22,516 nt of DNA, taken from Pseudomonadota bacterium. GTDB taxonomy: Bacteria > Pseudomonadota > Alphaproteobacteria > Rhizobiales > Hyphomicrobiaceae. A model generated the notes under the pieces. It was not told the origin of the DNA and did not search any database. It worked only from the letters and a program-made list of their open reading frames with translations. This document shows, piece after piece, positions 11,661 through 19,981 of the stretch (position 1 is the stretch's first letter; each line of letters begins with the position of its first letter). Location of the stretch: assembly GCA_023430315.1 (NCBI GenBank), contig JAEZAW010000316.1:1-22516 (forward strand). Direction: 5' to 3'. The translations under genes were made by a program, and so were the position numbers.

Positions 11661-12803
11661 TCACGAACCAGCCAACTTCTGCAGAAGACGAATGTGGTCG
11701 AAGTGCAGGGGGACGCTTCGAGGTTGGCGGACGCGGAACGCCCTTGCCTCGATTGGCCCTCGCAACCGAAGCGGGCTGCCGTCGACGCCGCCGAAGACTT
11801 CTCCGACTGTGTGCAGCGCACACCAAGATGCGCCGTCGAGGGAGTACTCGAAGATCGCTCCCGCAATGCGCTCGCGTACTTCGGCGTCCCCATCGATCCT
11901 GTTGAAGCAAAGTATCTCGTCAATGCGCTGCGGCTGGCTCCATTCGACCTTCCACCAGGAATTGGGTTCTATCTGTGTGTGGAAGGAATAGCTGCCATGG
12001 GGGAAGCCGCTCACGGCATTTCGCGCTTCCTCGGCATGCGTCGACCAGACCGACACGCTGCTTTGCGAGCAGTGTCCGTCGAGCGCGATATTTTTCCCCT
12101 CACCGAGATCCAGTCCGACATGACGATGAAGCGGGGCCATGTCCTCGTCCGGCAATCGCCACCACCGCTTGAGGAACAAGGCATTCGTCCAGCCGAAGAG
12201 ATTGAAGTCGGCATGTTTGAGATAATAGCCCTTCGGCTTCAGGTAGTCGGTGTAAAGCCGCTCGAAGGACGGCCCGCCCTCATACAGGCTATCCAAAGCG
12301 ACCTCGACTTGCAGGCCCCACAGCTTGCCCGACTCCAGCAGCTTCTCGGCTCCCGCGATGACGCGGCTCTCCGCACCTTGCACGTCGATGACCATCCAAT
12401 CGGGGTCGGCTGGCAAGCTGCCAGCGTTGATGAGATCATCGATCGTGGTGGTTTGGAGCTGAATCTTGTCCGTTACCGTAATGAACGGATAGGCGACCGC
12501 ATGGCGCCCGAGCGGAAGCAATGAAGAAGATTGCCCGTTGCTCGTCACGTTGAACTCGACGGTGCGGCCCGATGCTTGGTCACAGCAAGCCAATACGGCC
12601 TTCTGCTTGCGAGTCGAGCTGCAACGCGCGGCAACTTGCGCAAAATATTCGGGATGAGCTTCTACGTGATAACCTTCGATATCTGCCTGGTCGTAGGGCT
12701 CGACTTCCTGTCCGGTGTTGGCCCCGATGTGAACCAGCTTTTTCAGCGGCAGATTGAGGCCCGTGTATTGCCTCAGAGCACGTACCGTTTCCGCCGCCGT
12801 CAT
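11661..12803 (-). CDS. FkbM-family methyltransferase fused to an F5/8C (discoidin) domain
   Basis: A 380-aa protein. Residues about 20-225 match the FkbM-type SAM-dependent methyltransferase fold: the SAM-binding loop VHIGANTGQEVEPY (about 23-36) and the motif DWMVIDVQGAESRVIAGA (about 134-151), where IDVQGAE carries the conserved acidic residue. From about 235 on, the sequence follows the coagulation factor 5/8 type C fold (NIALDGHCSQSSVSVWST, NSWWKVEW, IFEYSLDGASWCALH), usually a carbohydrate-binding module. FkbM enzymes O-methylate sugars or natural products, so the extra domain may anchor the enzyme to a surface glycan. Start ATG has GAGAGGG upstream. It stands alone, just right of the tRNA remnant, so horizontal gain is possible. 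Substrate is unknown. Confidence 0.8.
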   Translation of the reverse strand: MTAAETVRALRQYTGLNLPLKKLVHIGANTGQEVEPYDQADIEGYHVEAHPEYFAQVAARCSSTRKQKAVLACCDQASGRTVEFNVTSNGQSSSLLPLGRHAVAYPFITVTDKIQLQTTTIDDLINAGSLPADPDWMVIDVQGAESRVIAGAEKLLESGKLWGLQVEVALDSLYEGGPSFERLYTDYLKPKGYYLKHADFNLFGWTNALFLKRWWRLPDEDMAPLHRHVGLDLGEGKNIALDGHCSQSSVSVWSTHAEEARNAVSGFPHGSYSFHTQIEPNSWWKVEWSQPQRIDEILCFNRIDGDAEVRERIAGAIFEYSLDGASWCALHTVGEVFGGVDGSPLRLRGPIEARAFRVRQPRSVPLHFDHIRLLQKLAGS

Positions 12804-13011
12804 CGCTGCCCTCTCAAGACAAAATTCGGCCGGGCACCTCCGCAGATGCCTTCCGCATTCACCGGATCACTTTCGGTCCTTAGCGCACAGGGCCTGCCCC
12901 AAGCTTGACGCGCGAAACAGGGTAACCCGACGTCCAAGCCAGGCGCTTAACGGTCGGTAAATGGATTTGCCGTACGGTTGCACGGCCATTTCTGTGCCGA
13001 GGGAGTACCCC

Positions 13012-13500
13012 ATGTCCTGGCTTTCTGTGCTGACGGCCGTCGTCCGCGCGAGCCTTGTCTTCGCCGTTGCAATCTCCGGCATGACATTTAGCGGTGGCGA
13101 TGCCGAAGCGCGACGCGGCGGCGGCAAGGTGATCCGCGCACCCAAAGAGCATTCGTCGAGCCACCAGGATAGCACGACGACGAAGCGCAAGGCGGACGAA
13201 GAGCATCACGGCGACGGCGCCGACAGCTCGGGTGGCACGTCGCCGGGGGTTTACATTCCTCGCGTGCGCACTCGAGAGACGTCGCGCGGCGCCGAGACTG
13301 CAAGCGACGCAGAGGATCCGACGGCGCCGAAGGCACTTCCGCGCAACCGCGTCATTACCGTCAAGCCCATCGAGGACCTGGACGTTCCCGGCTGCGCCAC
13401 GGGCATGATCTGCACGGTCTGCCTCGCCGGTTGCTCCGGTGACATCGGCAGCATCGTCGACTCGCAGGTCAAAACGCCGATCCCCCAGCCGCGCCGCTAA
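13012..13500 (+). CDS. Exported hypothetical protein with a C-terminal Cys cluster
   Basis: A 162-aa protein with a signal peptide (hydrophobic residues about 5-24, cleavage plausible after GGDAEA near 33), a long hydrophilic low-complexity middle rich in Ser, Thr, Asp and His, and a conserved-looking end with four cysteines in GCATGMICTVCLAGCSGD. The spacing suggests disulfides or metal binding in the periplasm. Start: ATG at 13012 behind GGGAG; an upstream in-frame ATG at 12961 would bury the signal peptide and is unlikely. No family is recognised. It is convergent with the 13509 gene (8-base gap), so it is not in an operon with it. Confidence 0.6.
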   Translation: MSWLSVLTAVVRASLVFAVAISGMTFSGGDAEARRGGGKVIRAPKEHSSSHQDSTTTKRKADEEHHGDGADSSGGTSPGVYIPRVRTRETSRGAETASDAEDPTAPKALPRNRVITVKPIEDLDVPGCATGMICTVCLAGCSGDIGSIVDSQVKTPIPQPRR

Positions 13501-13508
13501 GGCATCGA

Positions 13509-14378
13509 CTAGTTGGTGGATGCTTTCCGGTCACCGAAGTAAGCCGTCAGCTTCTCCGGTAGCTCCTTCCATCGCGTCCATGCATTCGTGGCGATGAACC
13601 AATCGCTCGTGAAAGGCCGGGTCGGCGGCACGGTCACGCCGAGCCGCACCATTTTCTTGAAGGCCGGATCGCGCTCGGACGTACGAATAACGGGCACGTG
13701 CGGCGCCGCCATCTGAGTTTCGTAGTCTTCCCAAACAGCATCGGTTGGCAACCGACCGGCTTGGATAAGGCCCATCAGAGTTTCCTTCGCGCGGGCCTCG
13801 CCAAGTATCGCGGCATCGCTGAGGCGCCACCAATTGAGGCGTGCGACCGTCGCTGCGTCAGGCATTCCGTCTCGGCGCCAGTCCAAGACCTCGACCACAG
13901 GGCTGCGGCCACCGAAGCGCGTGTAGAGCGTGACGACACGCAGGATCCACCATCCGCCCGCACTATCCGGATAAGCCAGTGCCTCGCCCACTTTGAAATC
14001 GCTTTGCTCGACATACGGCTCGGCCGCCTTCGTCGGAACGCGCTGTGCCGACACAAGACGGTCTGCCAACGCGGTGAGCGCCTTCGCATGACTGCGTCGC
14101 GAGGCCAAATCATCGAACTGGAGAATCCCACCAGGCTGCCTCGCGAGATCGAGCGCGGTCTGCCTGCGCGGAGCGTCGAGTCTACCGTCCCGCCAGAGAA
14201 GGTCCGCGAGCACGAGCGCGGCAATATTCCCGTCCTCATTCTCGCGCGCGCCGGTCATGTCGAGCACGAGAGATGCCAGCCGTTCGCCGGTGAAACCTAG
14301 GGATCGGGCGTCGCGATAGGCGCCGCGCACGTCGAGAGCGACGTCGTTCTGGTAAAGCCCTGCGCCCCAGACTCCCAT
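13509..14378 (-). CDS. Conserved hypothetical protein with MGxWGxG N-terminal motif
   Basis: A 289-aa protein beginning MGVWGAGLYQNDVALDVR, the signature start of a widespread bacterial family of uncharacterised proteins that begin MGxWGxGxFxxDxAxDVR; DUF4259-type proteins start in a similar way. The remainder is mixed alpha/beta and soluble. No enzyme motif is visible, and the family has no firm function known to me. Start: ATG at 14378 with GGAG seven bases before; a TTG at 14396 is the alternative. It is convergent with the exported protein gene and 111 bp from the end of the methylmalonyl-CoA mutase gene on the same strand, so it may be read on the same transcript. Confidence 0.75.
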   Translation of the reverse strand: MGVWGAGLYQNDVALDVRGAYRDARSLGFTGERLASLVLDMTGARENEDGNIAALVLADLLWRDGRLDAPRRQTALDLARQPGGILQFDDLASRRSHAKALTALADRLVSAQRVPTKAAEPYVEQSDFKVGEALAYPDSAGGWWILRVVTLYTRFGGRSPVVEVLDWRRDGMPDAATVARLNWWRLSDAAILGEARAKETLMGLIQAGRLPTDAVWEDYETQMAAPHVPVIRTSERDPAFKKMVRLGVTVPPTRPFTSDWFIATNAWTRWKELPEKLTAYFGDRKASTN

Positions 14379-14455
14379 GCCGCATCTCCGTGCCAATTGG
14401 CCACCGGAAAGCCTAGCATGGAGCGCTTAACAAGTTCCGGACGCGCTTGGAGGGC

Positions 14456-14474
14456 ACTTGCTTCGGGAGCAAGT
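14456..14474. other. Stem-loop between the mutase and MGxWG genes
   Basis: ACTTGCT and AGCAAGT pair around TCGGG, 15 bp past the mutase stop codon. There is no T run on the minus strand, so termination would need Rho or be incomplete. It could also be an mRNA-stabilising 3' hairpin. Confidence 0.35.
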
Positions 14475-14489
14475 TGTTGCCGCAACAGC

Positions 14490-16652
14490 CTACTCTGCCG
14501 CGACCTTCGGCGCGTAACCGAGCGCCACGTTGAGCTTCTCGAGGAGGTCGGCTGCCGCTTCGGCGATGTTGGTGCCGGGGCCGAACACGGCCTTCGCGCC
14601 GGCCTCGAACAATGCCGGATAGTCTGCCGGCGGGATGACGCCGCCGACGACGATCATGATATCGCCGCGGCCTTCGGCTTCGAGCGCGGCGCGCAGCTCC
14701 GGCACCAGCGTCAGATGCCCGGCTGCCAGCGACGACACGCCGACGATGTGCACGTCATTCTCGACGGCCTGCCGCGCGACTTCGTCCGGCGTCGAGAACA
14801 GAGGACCGATGTCGACGTCGAAACCGAGATCGGCGAACGCCGTCGCGATTACCTTTTGGCCGCGGTCGTGGCCGTCCTGGCCGATCTTGGCGATCAGGAT
14901 GCGCGGACGGCGCCCATCATTGCGCTCGAAGTTCTCGACGAGACCTTGCACCTTGCCAAGCGCACTGGTCATCGCACTCGCCTCCGATCGATAGACACCC
15001 GATACCGCGCGGATCTCGGCGCGATGACGGCCGTACACCACTTCGAGTGCGTCCGAGATCTCGCCGACCGTCGCCTTCGCGCGCGCGGCTTTCACCGCCA
15101 GATCGAGCAGGTTTGCGCCACCCTTCGCGCCCTCTGTCAACGCGCTCAGCGCGGCCGCGACGTCCGCCGCATTGCGCTCACCCTTGAGGCGCGCGAGCTT
15201 GGCGAGCTGCTGCTCACGCACCTTGGCATTGTCGACCCTCAGAATGTCGATCTCGGCCTCGTTGGCCACGCGGTACTTGTTCACGCCGACGATGGTCTGG
15301 CGGCCGGAGTCGATCCGCGCCTGCGTACGTGCGGCCGCTTCCTCGATGCGCATCTTCGGGATGCCGGCCGCAATCGCTTTGGCCATGCCGCCGAGACGCT
15401 CGACTTCCTCGATGTGCTGCCACGCCTTCTCGGCAAGCTCGTAGGTCAGCCGCTCGACGTAGTAGCTGCCGCCCCAGAGGTCGGCCGTGCGCGTCGTGCC
15501 GCTCTCCTGCTGCAGAACGAGCTGCGTATTGCGGGCAATGCGCGCCGAGAAATCGGTCGGCAGTGCGATCGCCTCGTCGAGGGCATTCGTGTGCAGCGAC
15601 TGCGTATGGCCCTGCGTCGCCGCCATGGCCTCGATGCATGTGCGCGTGACGTTGTTGAATACATCCTGCGCCGTGAGGCTCCAGCCCGAGGTCTGACAGT
15701 GCGTGCGTAGCGAGAGTGATCGCTCGTCCTTGGGCGCGAACTCGGACTTGATGAGACGCGCCCAGAGCAGACGCGCCGCGCGCATCTTGGCGATCTCCAT
15801 GAAGAAGTTCATGCCGATCGCCCAGAAGAACGACAGACGCGGGGCGAACTTGTCGATGCCGAGGCCCGCTGCGACGCCAGCGCGCGCATACTCGATGCCA
15901 TCGGCGAGTGTGTAGGCAAGCTCCAGGTCCGCCGTCGCGCCGGCCTCCTGCATGTGATAGCCGGAGATGGAGATCGAGTTGAACTTCGGCATGTTCGCGC
16001 TGGTATAGCCGAAGATGTCCGAGATGATCCGCATGGAGGGCGCGGGCGGATAGATGTACGTGTTGCGGACCATGAACTCCTTGAGAATGTCGTTCTGGAT
16101 GGTCCCCGAGAGCTTGGCGATTGGCACGCCCTGCTCCTCGCCCGCAACGATGAAGAGCGCGAGCACCGGCAGCACCGCGCCATTCATGGTCATCGACACG
16201 GACATCTGCGAGAGGTCGATGCCATCCATTAACGTGCGCATGTCGTAGATGGAATCGATCGCGACGCCGGCCATGCCGACATCGCCCTTCACGCGCGGAT
16301 GGTCACTGTCGTAGCCACGGTGCGTCGCGAGATCGAAGGCGACCGACAAGCCCTTCTGGCCGGCCGCAATATTGCGCCGGTAAAAGGCATTGCTTTCCTC
16401 GGCCGTCGAGAAACCTGCGTACTGGCGGATGGTCCACGGCTGCGTGACGTACATGGTCGGGTACGGCCCGCGCAGGAAGGGCGCGATGCCCGGCAGCGTA
16501 TCCACGAAGCCGAGGCTGGCGATATCGGCGCCCGTGTAGACCGACTTGAGCGCGATGCCCTCGGGTGTCTCGAAGCTAGTCGCGGGCGCCACGGCCGGCA
16601 TCTTGGAGGGCGTGCCGAGCGCGACGGTCGAGAAATCGGGTATCCTGCTCAT
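14490..16652 (-). CDS. scpA: Methylmalonyl-CoA mutase, B12-dependent
   Basis: A 720-aa single-chain mutase that converts (R)-methylmalonyl-CoA and succinyl-CoA into each other using adenosylcobalamin. It links propionyl-CoA breakdown, or the ethylmalonyl-CoA pathway in methylotrophic alphaproteobacteria, to the TCA cycle. The N-terminal barrel holds FLRGPYPTMYVTQPWTIRQY and SGYHMQEAGATADLE (substrate contacts). The C-terminal cobalamin domain shows DGHDRG at 593-598, with the histidine that coordinates cobalt, then GVSSLAAGHL and VVGGVIPP. Full family length. Start: ATG at 16652 with GAGG before it; a longer frame to 16751 has an unlikely basic extension. No meaB chaperone or epimerase gene is in view. 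The ATC-hydrolase-like gene lies 193 bp upstream on the same strand. Confidence 0.95.
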   Translation of the reverse strand: MSRIPDFSTVALGTPSKMPAVAPATSFETPEGIALKSVYTGADIASLGFVDTLPGIAPFLRGPYPTMYVTQPWTIRQYAGFSTAEESNAFYRRNIAAGQKGLSVAFDLATHRGYDSDHPRVKGDVGMAGVAIDSIYDMRTLMDGIDLSQMSVSMTMNGAVLPVLALFIVAGEEQGVPIAKLSGTIQNDILKEFMVRNTYIYPPAPSMRIISDIFGYTSANMPKFNSISISGYHMQEAGATADLELAYTLADGIEYARAGVAAGLGIDKFAPRLSFFWAIGMNFFMEIAKMRAARLLWARLIKSEFAPKDERSLSLRTHCQTSGWSLTAQDVFNNVTRTCIEAMAATQGHTQSLHTNALDEAIALPTDFSARIARNTQLVLQQESGTTRTADLWGGSYYVERLTYELAEKAWQHIEEVERLGGMAKAIAAGIPKMRIEEAAARTQARIDSGRQTIVGVNKYRVANEAEIDILRVDNAKVREQQLAKLARLKGERNAADVAAALSALTEGAKGGANLLDLAVKAARAKATVGEISDALEVVYGRHRAEIRAVSGVYRSEASAMTSALGKVQGLVENFERNDGRRPRILIAKIGQDGHDRGQKVIATAFADLGFDVDIGPLFSTPDEVARQAVENDVHIVGVSSLAAGHLTLVPELRAALEAEGRGDIMIVVGGVIPPADYPALFEAGAKAVFGPGTNIAEAAADLLEKLNVALGYAPKVAAE

Positions 16653-16845
16653 ACTTCGGGGCCTCGTAAGGGATCGCTGTCGGGCATGGGCCAACTGGCA
16701 ACCAAGCCCAGGCGCCCGACGCTCGCGCGTGCACCGCAGCAAATCCATCAAAATCCACTATAGAATCGCGCTAACGGGGACCCGGGTCAACCCCGGCGGA
16801 TGCCGGTCGGCCTGCATGGAACGCCGGCCCCTCGGCCCGTCCCTG

Positions 16846-17334
16846 TCAGGGATTCTCCGCTTCCACCCAGCGGTAGCGGAAATCGCAGTGACTGGCGCCC
16901 TGCATGATCGTCTGCGTCCGCTCCATTTTCAGGCGCGGATCGTAACCTTCGCAGAACGTGCCGTCGCGCTGGCAGGAGAGCAGGTGGCCGATCTCGCCGA
17001 GACCCATTTCCTTGTACATCTCGGCGTAGCGGCAGCGGGTGACATTGAAATCGAACTCGGTATCGCTCTCCAGAAGCGTCTCGGTGCGGAGCGCGTCGCC
17101 CATGCGCCACTGGGCCTGGCGATCGATGAACGTGCGCATGGATGTTGCGCCGCCGGGCTCGGACGCGGCGAGCTGGCGGGCCTGCTCGATCGAGGAGCGG
17201 CGTACCGCGTCGGCGATCGCGCGCGTCGCGATCTCCTTGCCGTGGCTCTCCTTCAGCGTGTCATAGACATGCTTGAGGATCGTCGCCTCGATCCGGCGGC
17301 GCTCCAGCATGGGCAGGCTGTCGGCAACCGTCAT
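16846..17334 (-). CDS. L-2-amino-thiazoline-4-carboxylic acid hydrolase family protein
   Basis: A 162-aa protein with the conserved cysteine pattern of the ATC-hydrolase family: Cys101 (TRCRYAEMYKEMG), Cys121 and Cys128 (SCQRDGTFCEGYDPRL), RTxT at 139-142 and Cys150 (HCDFRYRW). The namesake enzyme opens the thiazoline ring of ATC to S-carbamoyl-cysteine on the way to L-cysteine. Most relatives, including this one, have no tested substrate, so the name is family-level only. Cytoplasmic, no signal peptide. Start: ATG at 17334 with GGGAG before it. It is divergent from the M48 protease gene (164 bp apart) and upstream of the mutase, but whether they are co-transcribed is unclear. Confidence 0.75.
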   Translation of the reverse strand: MTVADSLPMLERRRIEATILKHVYDTLKESHGKEIATRAIADAVRRSSIEQARQLAASEPGGATSMRTFIDRQAQWRMGDALRTETLLESDTEFDFNVTRCRYAEMYKEMGLGEIGHLLSCQRDGTFCEGYDPRLKMERTQTIMQGASHCDFRYRWVEAENP

Positions 17335-17498
17335 GCTGCACTCCCGATCGTTCCGTTCAGGTTTATCCTAGCCGAATGCCACAGACCGTCCAGCAACTGC
17401 CCGCGCCGCCTCACGTCCCTGCGTTGACCCTCGTCCGCGCTGTCATTAACTTTGCGCGCAGCATAATCGAGCCACAGAGGCGAGCCATAGACCCGCTC

Positions 17499-18797
17499 AT
17501 GACGAATCATCGGAGATTCCGGGCCTGGCGGAGCCGTTTGGCGGCGGCAGCGATCGCGCTGGTGGCGGGCTTTGGCACACAGGCCCGGCCCGCGGAAGCG
17601 CAGGGCCTGAGCTTCATCCGCGACACTGAGATCGAGCAGCTTCTGAACGACTACGCCCAGCCGATTTTCCGCGCGGCGGGGCTCGGTACGGGCCGCATCA
17701 CCATGCGGATCATCCGGCACGAAAGCTTCAACGCGTTCGTGCTCGACGGCCGCAATGTCTTCATTCACACAGGCTCGCTGCTGGCCTCGGAAACGCCGAA
17801 TCAGGTGATCGGTGTGATCGCGCACGAGGCAGGCCATATCTCCAACGCTCACCTCTCGGACCTGCGCTCGAAAATCGCCGCCGATCCGACGCGTGGCTTT
17901 CTGTCGCAGTTCCTGTTCGTCGGCGTGTTGCTTGGACAGATGCGCGGCAACGAGCTCGTCGCAGATCAAGCCGGCCTGCGCTACCTCAATGCGACGAAGC
18001 AGTCCGCGCGCGGCATGATCGAGATCTTCGAGCGCTTCGCTCAGGAGGAGAGTTTCTCACTTCAGAGAACGCCTCAGAGTCTCTTCGCGCGCAGTCATCC
18101 GTTCGCAGCGGACCGTATCAACCAGATTCGGCCGACCGCGCAGGCGAGCCCCAACTGGAACATGCGCGATCCGGCACCGCTTCAGCTCCGTCACGATATG
18201 ATGCGGGCCAAGATCTCAGGCTACCTCGACCGACCGCAGATCGTCTTCAATCGCTACCCGCAAACGGACCAGTCGCTGCCTGCGCGCTACGGCCGGGCCA
18301 TCGGCATGTACTTCCAGAGTGGCATCGAAGGCGCGATGCCATTGGTCGACGCTCTTATCAAAGAGCAGCCCAACAATCCCTACTTCCACGAGATCAAAGC
18401 CGATTTCCTCATGCGCTCGGGGCGGCCACGCGAAGCCGTGCCGATCATGCGACGTGCTGCACAGCTTGCGGGTGCCAACGCTCCGCTGATCAGCGTCCGC
18501 CTGGCCCAGGCCATGATATCGGCGGAGGACAACAGCAATCTGGACGAGATCATCGGCCTCGCCCGCAAGTCGCTGATCCAGGACCCTAATCCCCAAGCCT
18601 ACCGGATCCTCGCCAATGCCTTCTACAAGCAGGATCGCCTGCCGGAGGCCGATTTGGCGACCGCGGAGGCCCTGTTCCTCGAGGGCGACCTCAAACAAGC
18701 CCAGATTTTCGCGAAACGTGCCCAGCCGCGCCTCAAGAACGGCTCTCCGAACTGGATCCGTGCTGGCGATATCGTGAATTTCAAAATCCCCGGCTGA
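17499..18797 (+). CDS. Periplasmic M48 metalloprotease with TPR-like C-terminus (BepA-like)
   Basis: A 432-aa exported zinc protease. The N-terminus is a signal peptide (RLAAAAIALVAGFG, cleavage plausible after AEAQ near residue 35). The M48 domain spans about 40-230, with the zinc-binding HEAGH at 109-113 and the third ligand Glu152 in NELVAD. From about 260 on, helical repeats (AMPLVDALIKEQPNNPYFHE, then similar units) look like tetratricopeptide repeats, as in E. coli BepA/YfgC, which controls folding and turnover of outer-membrane proteins such as LptD. A BepA-like role is therefore inferred. Start: ATG at 17499; a frame start at 17376 would add 41 residues before the signal peptide. It is followed after 43 bp by the DsbA-like gene on the same strand, a sensible pairing for periplasmic protein quality control. 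Confidence 0.85.
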   Translation: MTNHRRFRAWRSRLAAAAIALVAGFGTQARPAEAQGLSFIRDTEIEQLLNDYAQPIFRAAGLGTGRITMRIIRHESFNAFVLDGRNVFIHTGSLLASETPNQVIGVIAHEAGHISNAHLSDLRSKIAADPTRGFLSQFLFVGVLLGQMRGNELVADQAGLRYLNATKQSARGMIEIFERFAQEESFSLQRTPQSLFARSHPFAADRINQIRPTAQASPNWNMRDPAPLQLRHDMMRAKISGYLDRPQIVFNRYPQTDQSLPARYGRAIGMYFQSGIEGAMPLVDALIKEQPNNPYFHEIKADFLMRSGRPREAVPIMRRAAQLAGANAPLISVRLAQAMISAEDNSNLDEIIGLARKSLIQDPNPQAYRILANAFYKQDRLPEADLATAEALFLEGDLKQAQIFAKRAQPRLKNGSPNWIRAGDIVNFKIPG

Positions 18798-18840
18798 GGG
18801 TATAACCCTGCCGAACCGAACGCCAAGGAGGCGCTTCCTG

Positions 18841-19698
18841 ATGACCCATACGAGGAACGGCGGGCGCCGCCTGACGAAGCTTGCCGCGCTGGCCATAGCC
18901 GCAGCCATGGTGGCGCCGGCGGCGATGCCGTCCCGTGCTCAAGAGAGCAGCGCGCCGATCCGTCTCGCCCAGGCAGCGGCACCCGATGCGGGCAGTAAGG
19001 CGGCCGAAGTCTTCTCCCCCGAGCAGCGTCAGGCGATCGGGGCCATCATCAAGGAATATCTCCTCGCGAACCCCGAGGTGTTCCTCGAAGTGCAGACGGC
19101 GCTCGAAGCCCGTATGGAGGAGATCCAGGCGAAGAAACTCCAGGCTGCGATTACTGCTCAGTCAGAAGAGATCTATCGCAGCCCCGGCGCTCCGGTCGCA
19201 GGCAACCCCAAAGGCGACATCACTGTCGTCGAGTTCTTCGACTACAACTGCGGCTACTGCAAGCGCGCCTTCAGCGATGTCGCCAAGCTCATCGAGAAGG
19301 ATACGAACGTAAAGTTCGTTCTCAAGGAGCTGCCGATCCTCTCTAAGGGCTCCGAGGAAGCTGCCCGCGTGGCCCTCGCCGCAAAGGCCCAGGGCAAGTA
19401 CTGGGAAGTCCACCGCGCCCTCATCACTCTGCGCGGCCAGGCCAATGAACAGACCGCGCTTGCCGCCGCCGAGAAAGCGGGCGTCGACATGGCCAAGCTC
19501 AAGGCCGACATGAAGAGCGAAGCCGTGGCTCAGGAGATCGCGCGTGTTCGCGAACTCGCGCAGTCGATGGGCATTCAGGGAACACCGCACTTCCTCGTCG
19601 CCGACCGCGCCATCGCGGGCGCGCCGCAGAACCTTCTCGAGCTCATGGGCCAGCACATTACGGACGTCCGCAAGAGCGGCGGCTGCAAGGTCTGCTGA
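18841..19698 (+). CDS. DsbA-like periplasmic thiol oxidoreductase
   Basis: A 285-aa exported thioredoxin-fold protein. It has a signal peptide (LTKLAALAIAAAMVAPAA, cleaved near residue 33), a helical N-terminal region about 55-110 often seen in Com1/DsbA-like proteins of alphaproteobacteria, then the DsbA fold with the active-site CGYC at 137-140 in FFDYNCGYCKRAFSD. The cis-proline loop GTPHFLV appears near 248. It should form or shuffle disulfides in exported proteins. Unusually it ends in GGCKVC, a second CxxC at residues 282-285. The start has a strong AAGGAGG ribosome binding site. It lies between the BepA-like protease and aroQ; a hairpin after it suggests it ends the first transcript. 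Confidence 0.85.
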   Translation: MTHTRNGGRRLTKLAALAIAAAMVAPAAMPSRAQESSAPIRLAQAAAPDAGSKAAEVFSPEQRQAIGAIIKEYLLANPEVFLEVQTALEARMEEIQAKKLQAAITAQSEEIYRSPGAPVAGNPKGDITVVEFFDYNCGYCKRAFSDVAKLIEKDTNVKFVLKELPILSKGSEEAARVALAAKAQGKYWEVHRALITLRGQANEQTALAAAEKAGVDMAKLKADMKSEAVAQEIARVRELAQSMGIQGTPHFLVADRAIAGAPQNLLELMGQHITDVRKSGGCKVC

Positions 19699-19742
19699 GC
19701 CGCGATCTACCCGGGATTCCTAGCGAAATCGACGTTAATCCG

Positions 19743-19771
19743 GACCCGCGCGTGCCAGTACTGCGCGGGTC
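19743..19771 (+). terminator. Probable terminator hairpin after the DsbA-like gene
   Basis: GACCCGCGC at 19743-19751 pairs perfectly with GCGCGGGTC at 19763-19771 around an 11-base loop, about 45 bp past the stop codon. The following sequence (TTGACTT) has few T residues, so termination may be partial. The 283-bp gap before aroQ otherwise holds no gene. Confidence 0.5.
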
Positions 19772-19981
19772 TTGACTTGCATAGGCCATCATGGCTGTTG
19801 CTGACCCATGCCATGGGGCTGCCGCACGCCGCGGAATGGTCCACAACCCGCTCTATCGCAGCGCCAAATAAGCTGGTAGACGGACGCAGGTTCTAACGAG
19901 GAGCACCCTGCTGACCGGCGCCAGGCGAGATGTCTTGGCGGCGCGCTCGGCGATGATCGGGCCAGGTATCGAGGCGAGGTG

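Noticed and set aside
11391..12524. 377-codon plus-strand ORF
   Set aside because: Opposite the FkbM methyltransferase gene, whose motifs are clear.
14397..15710. 437-codon plus-strand ORF
   Set aside because: Antisense to methylmalonyl-CoA mutase, an unmistakable gene.
16761..16790. Minus-strand promoter TTGACC with an 18-base spacer before the mutase gene
   Set aside because: The -10 box at that spacing (ATTCTA) is too poor, and the better TATAGT is 22 bases away.
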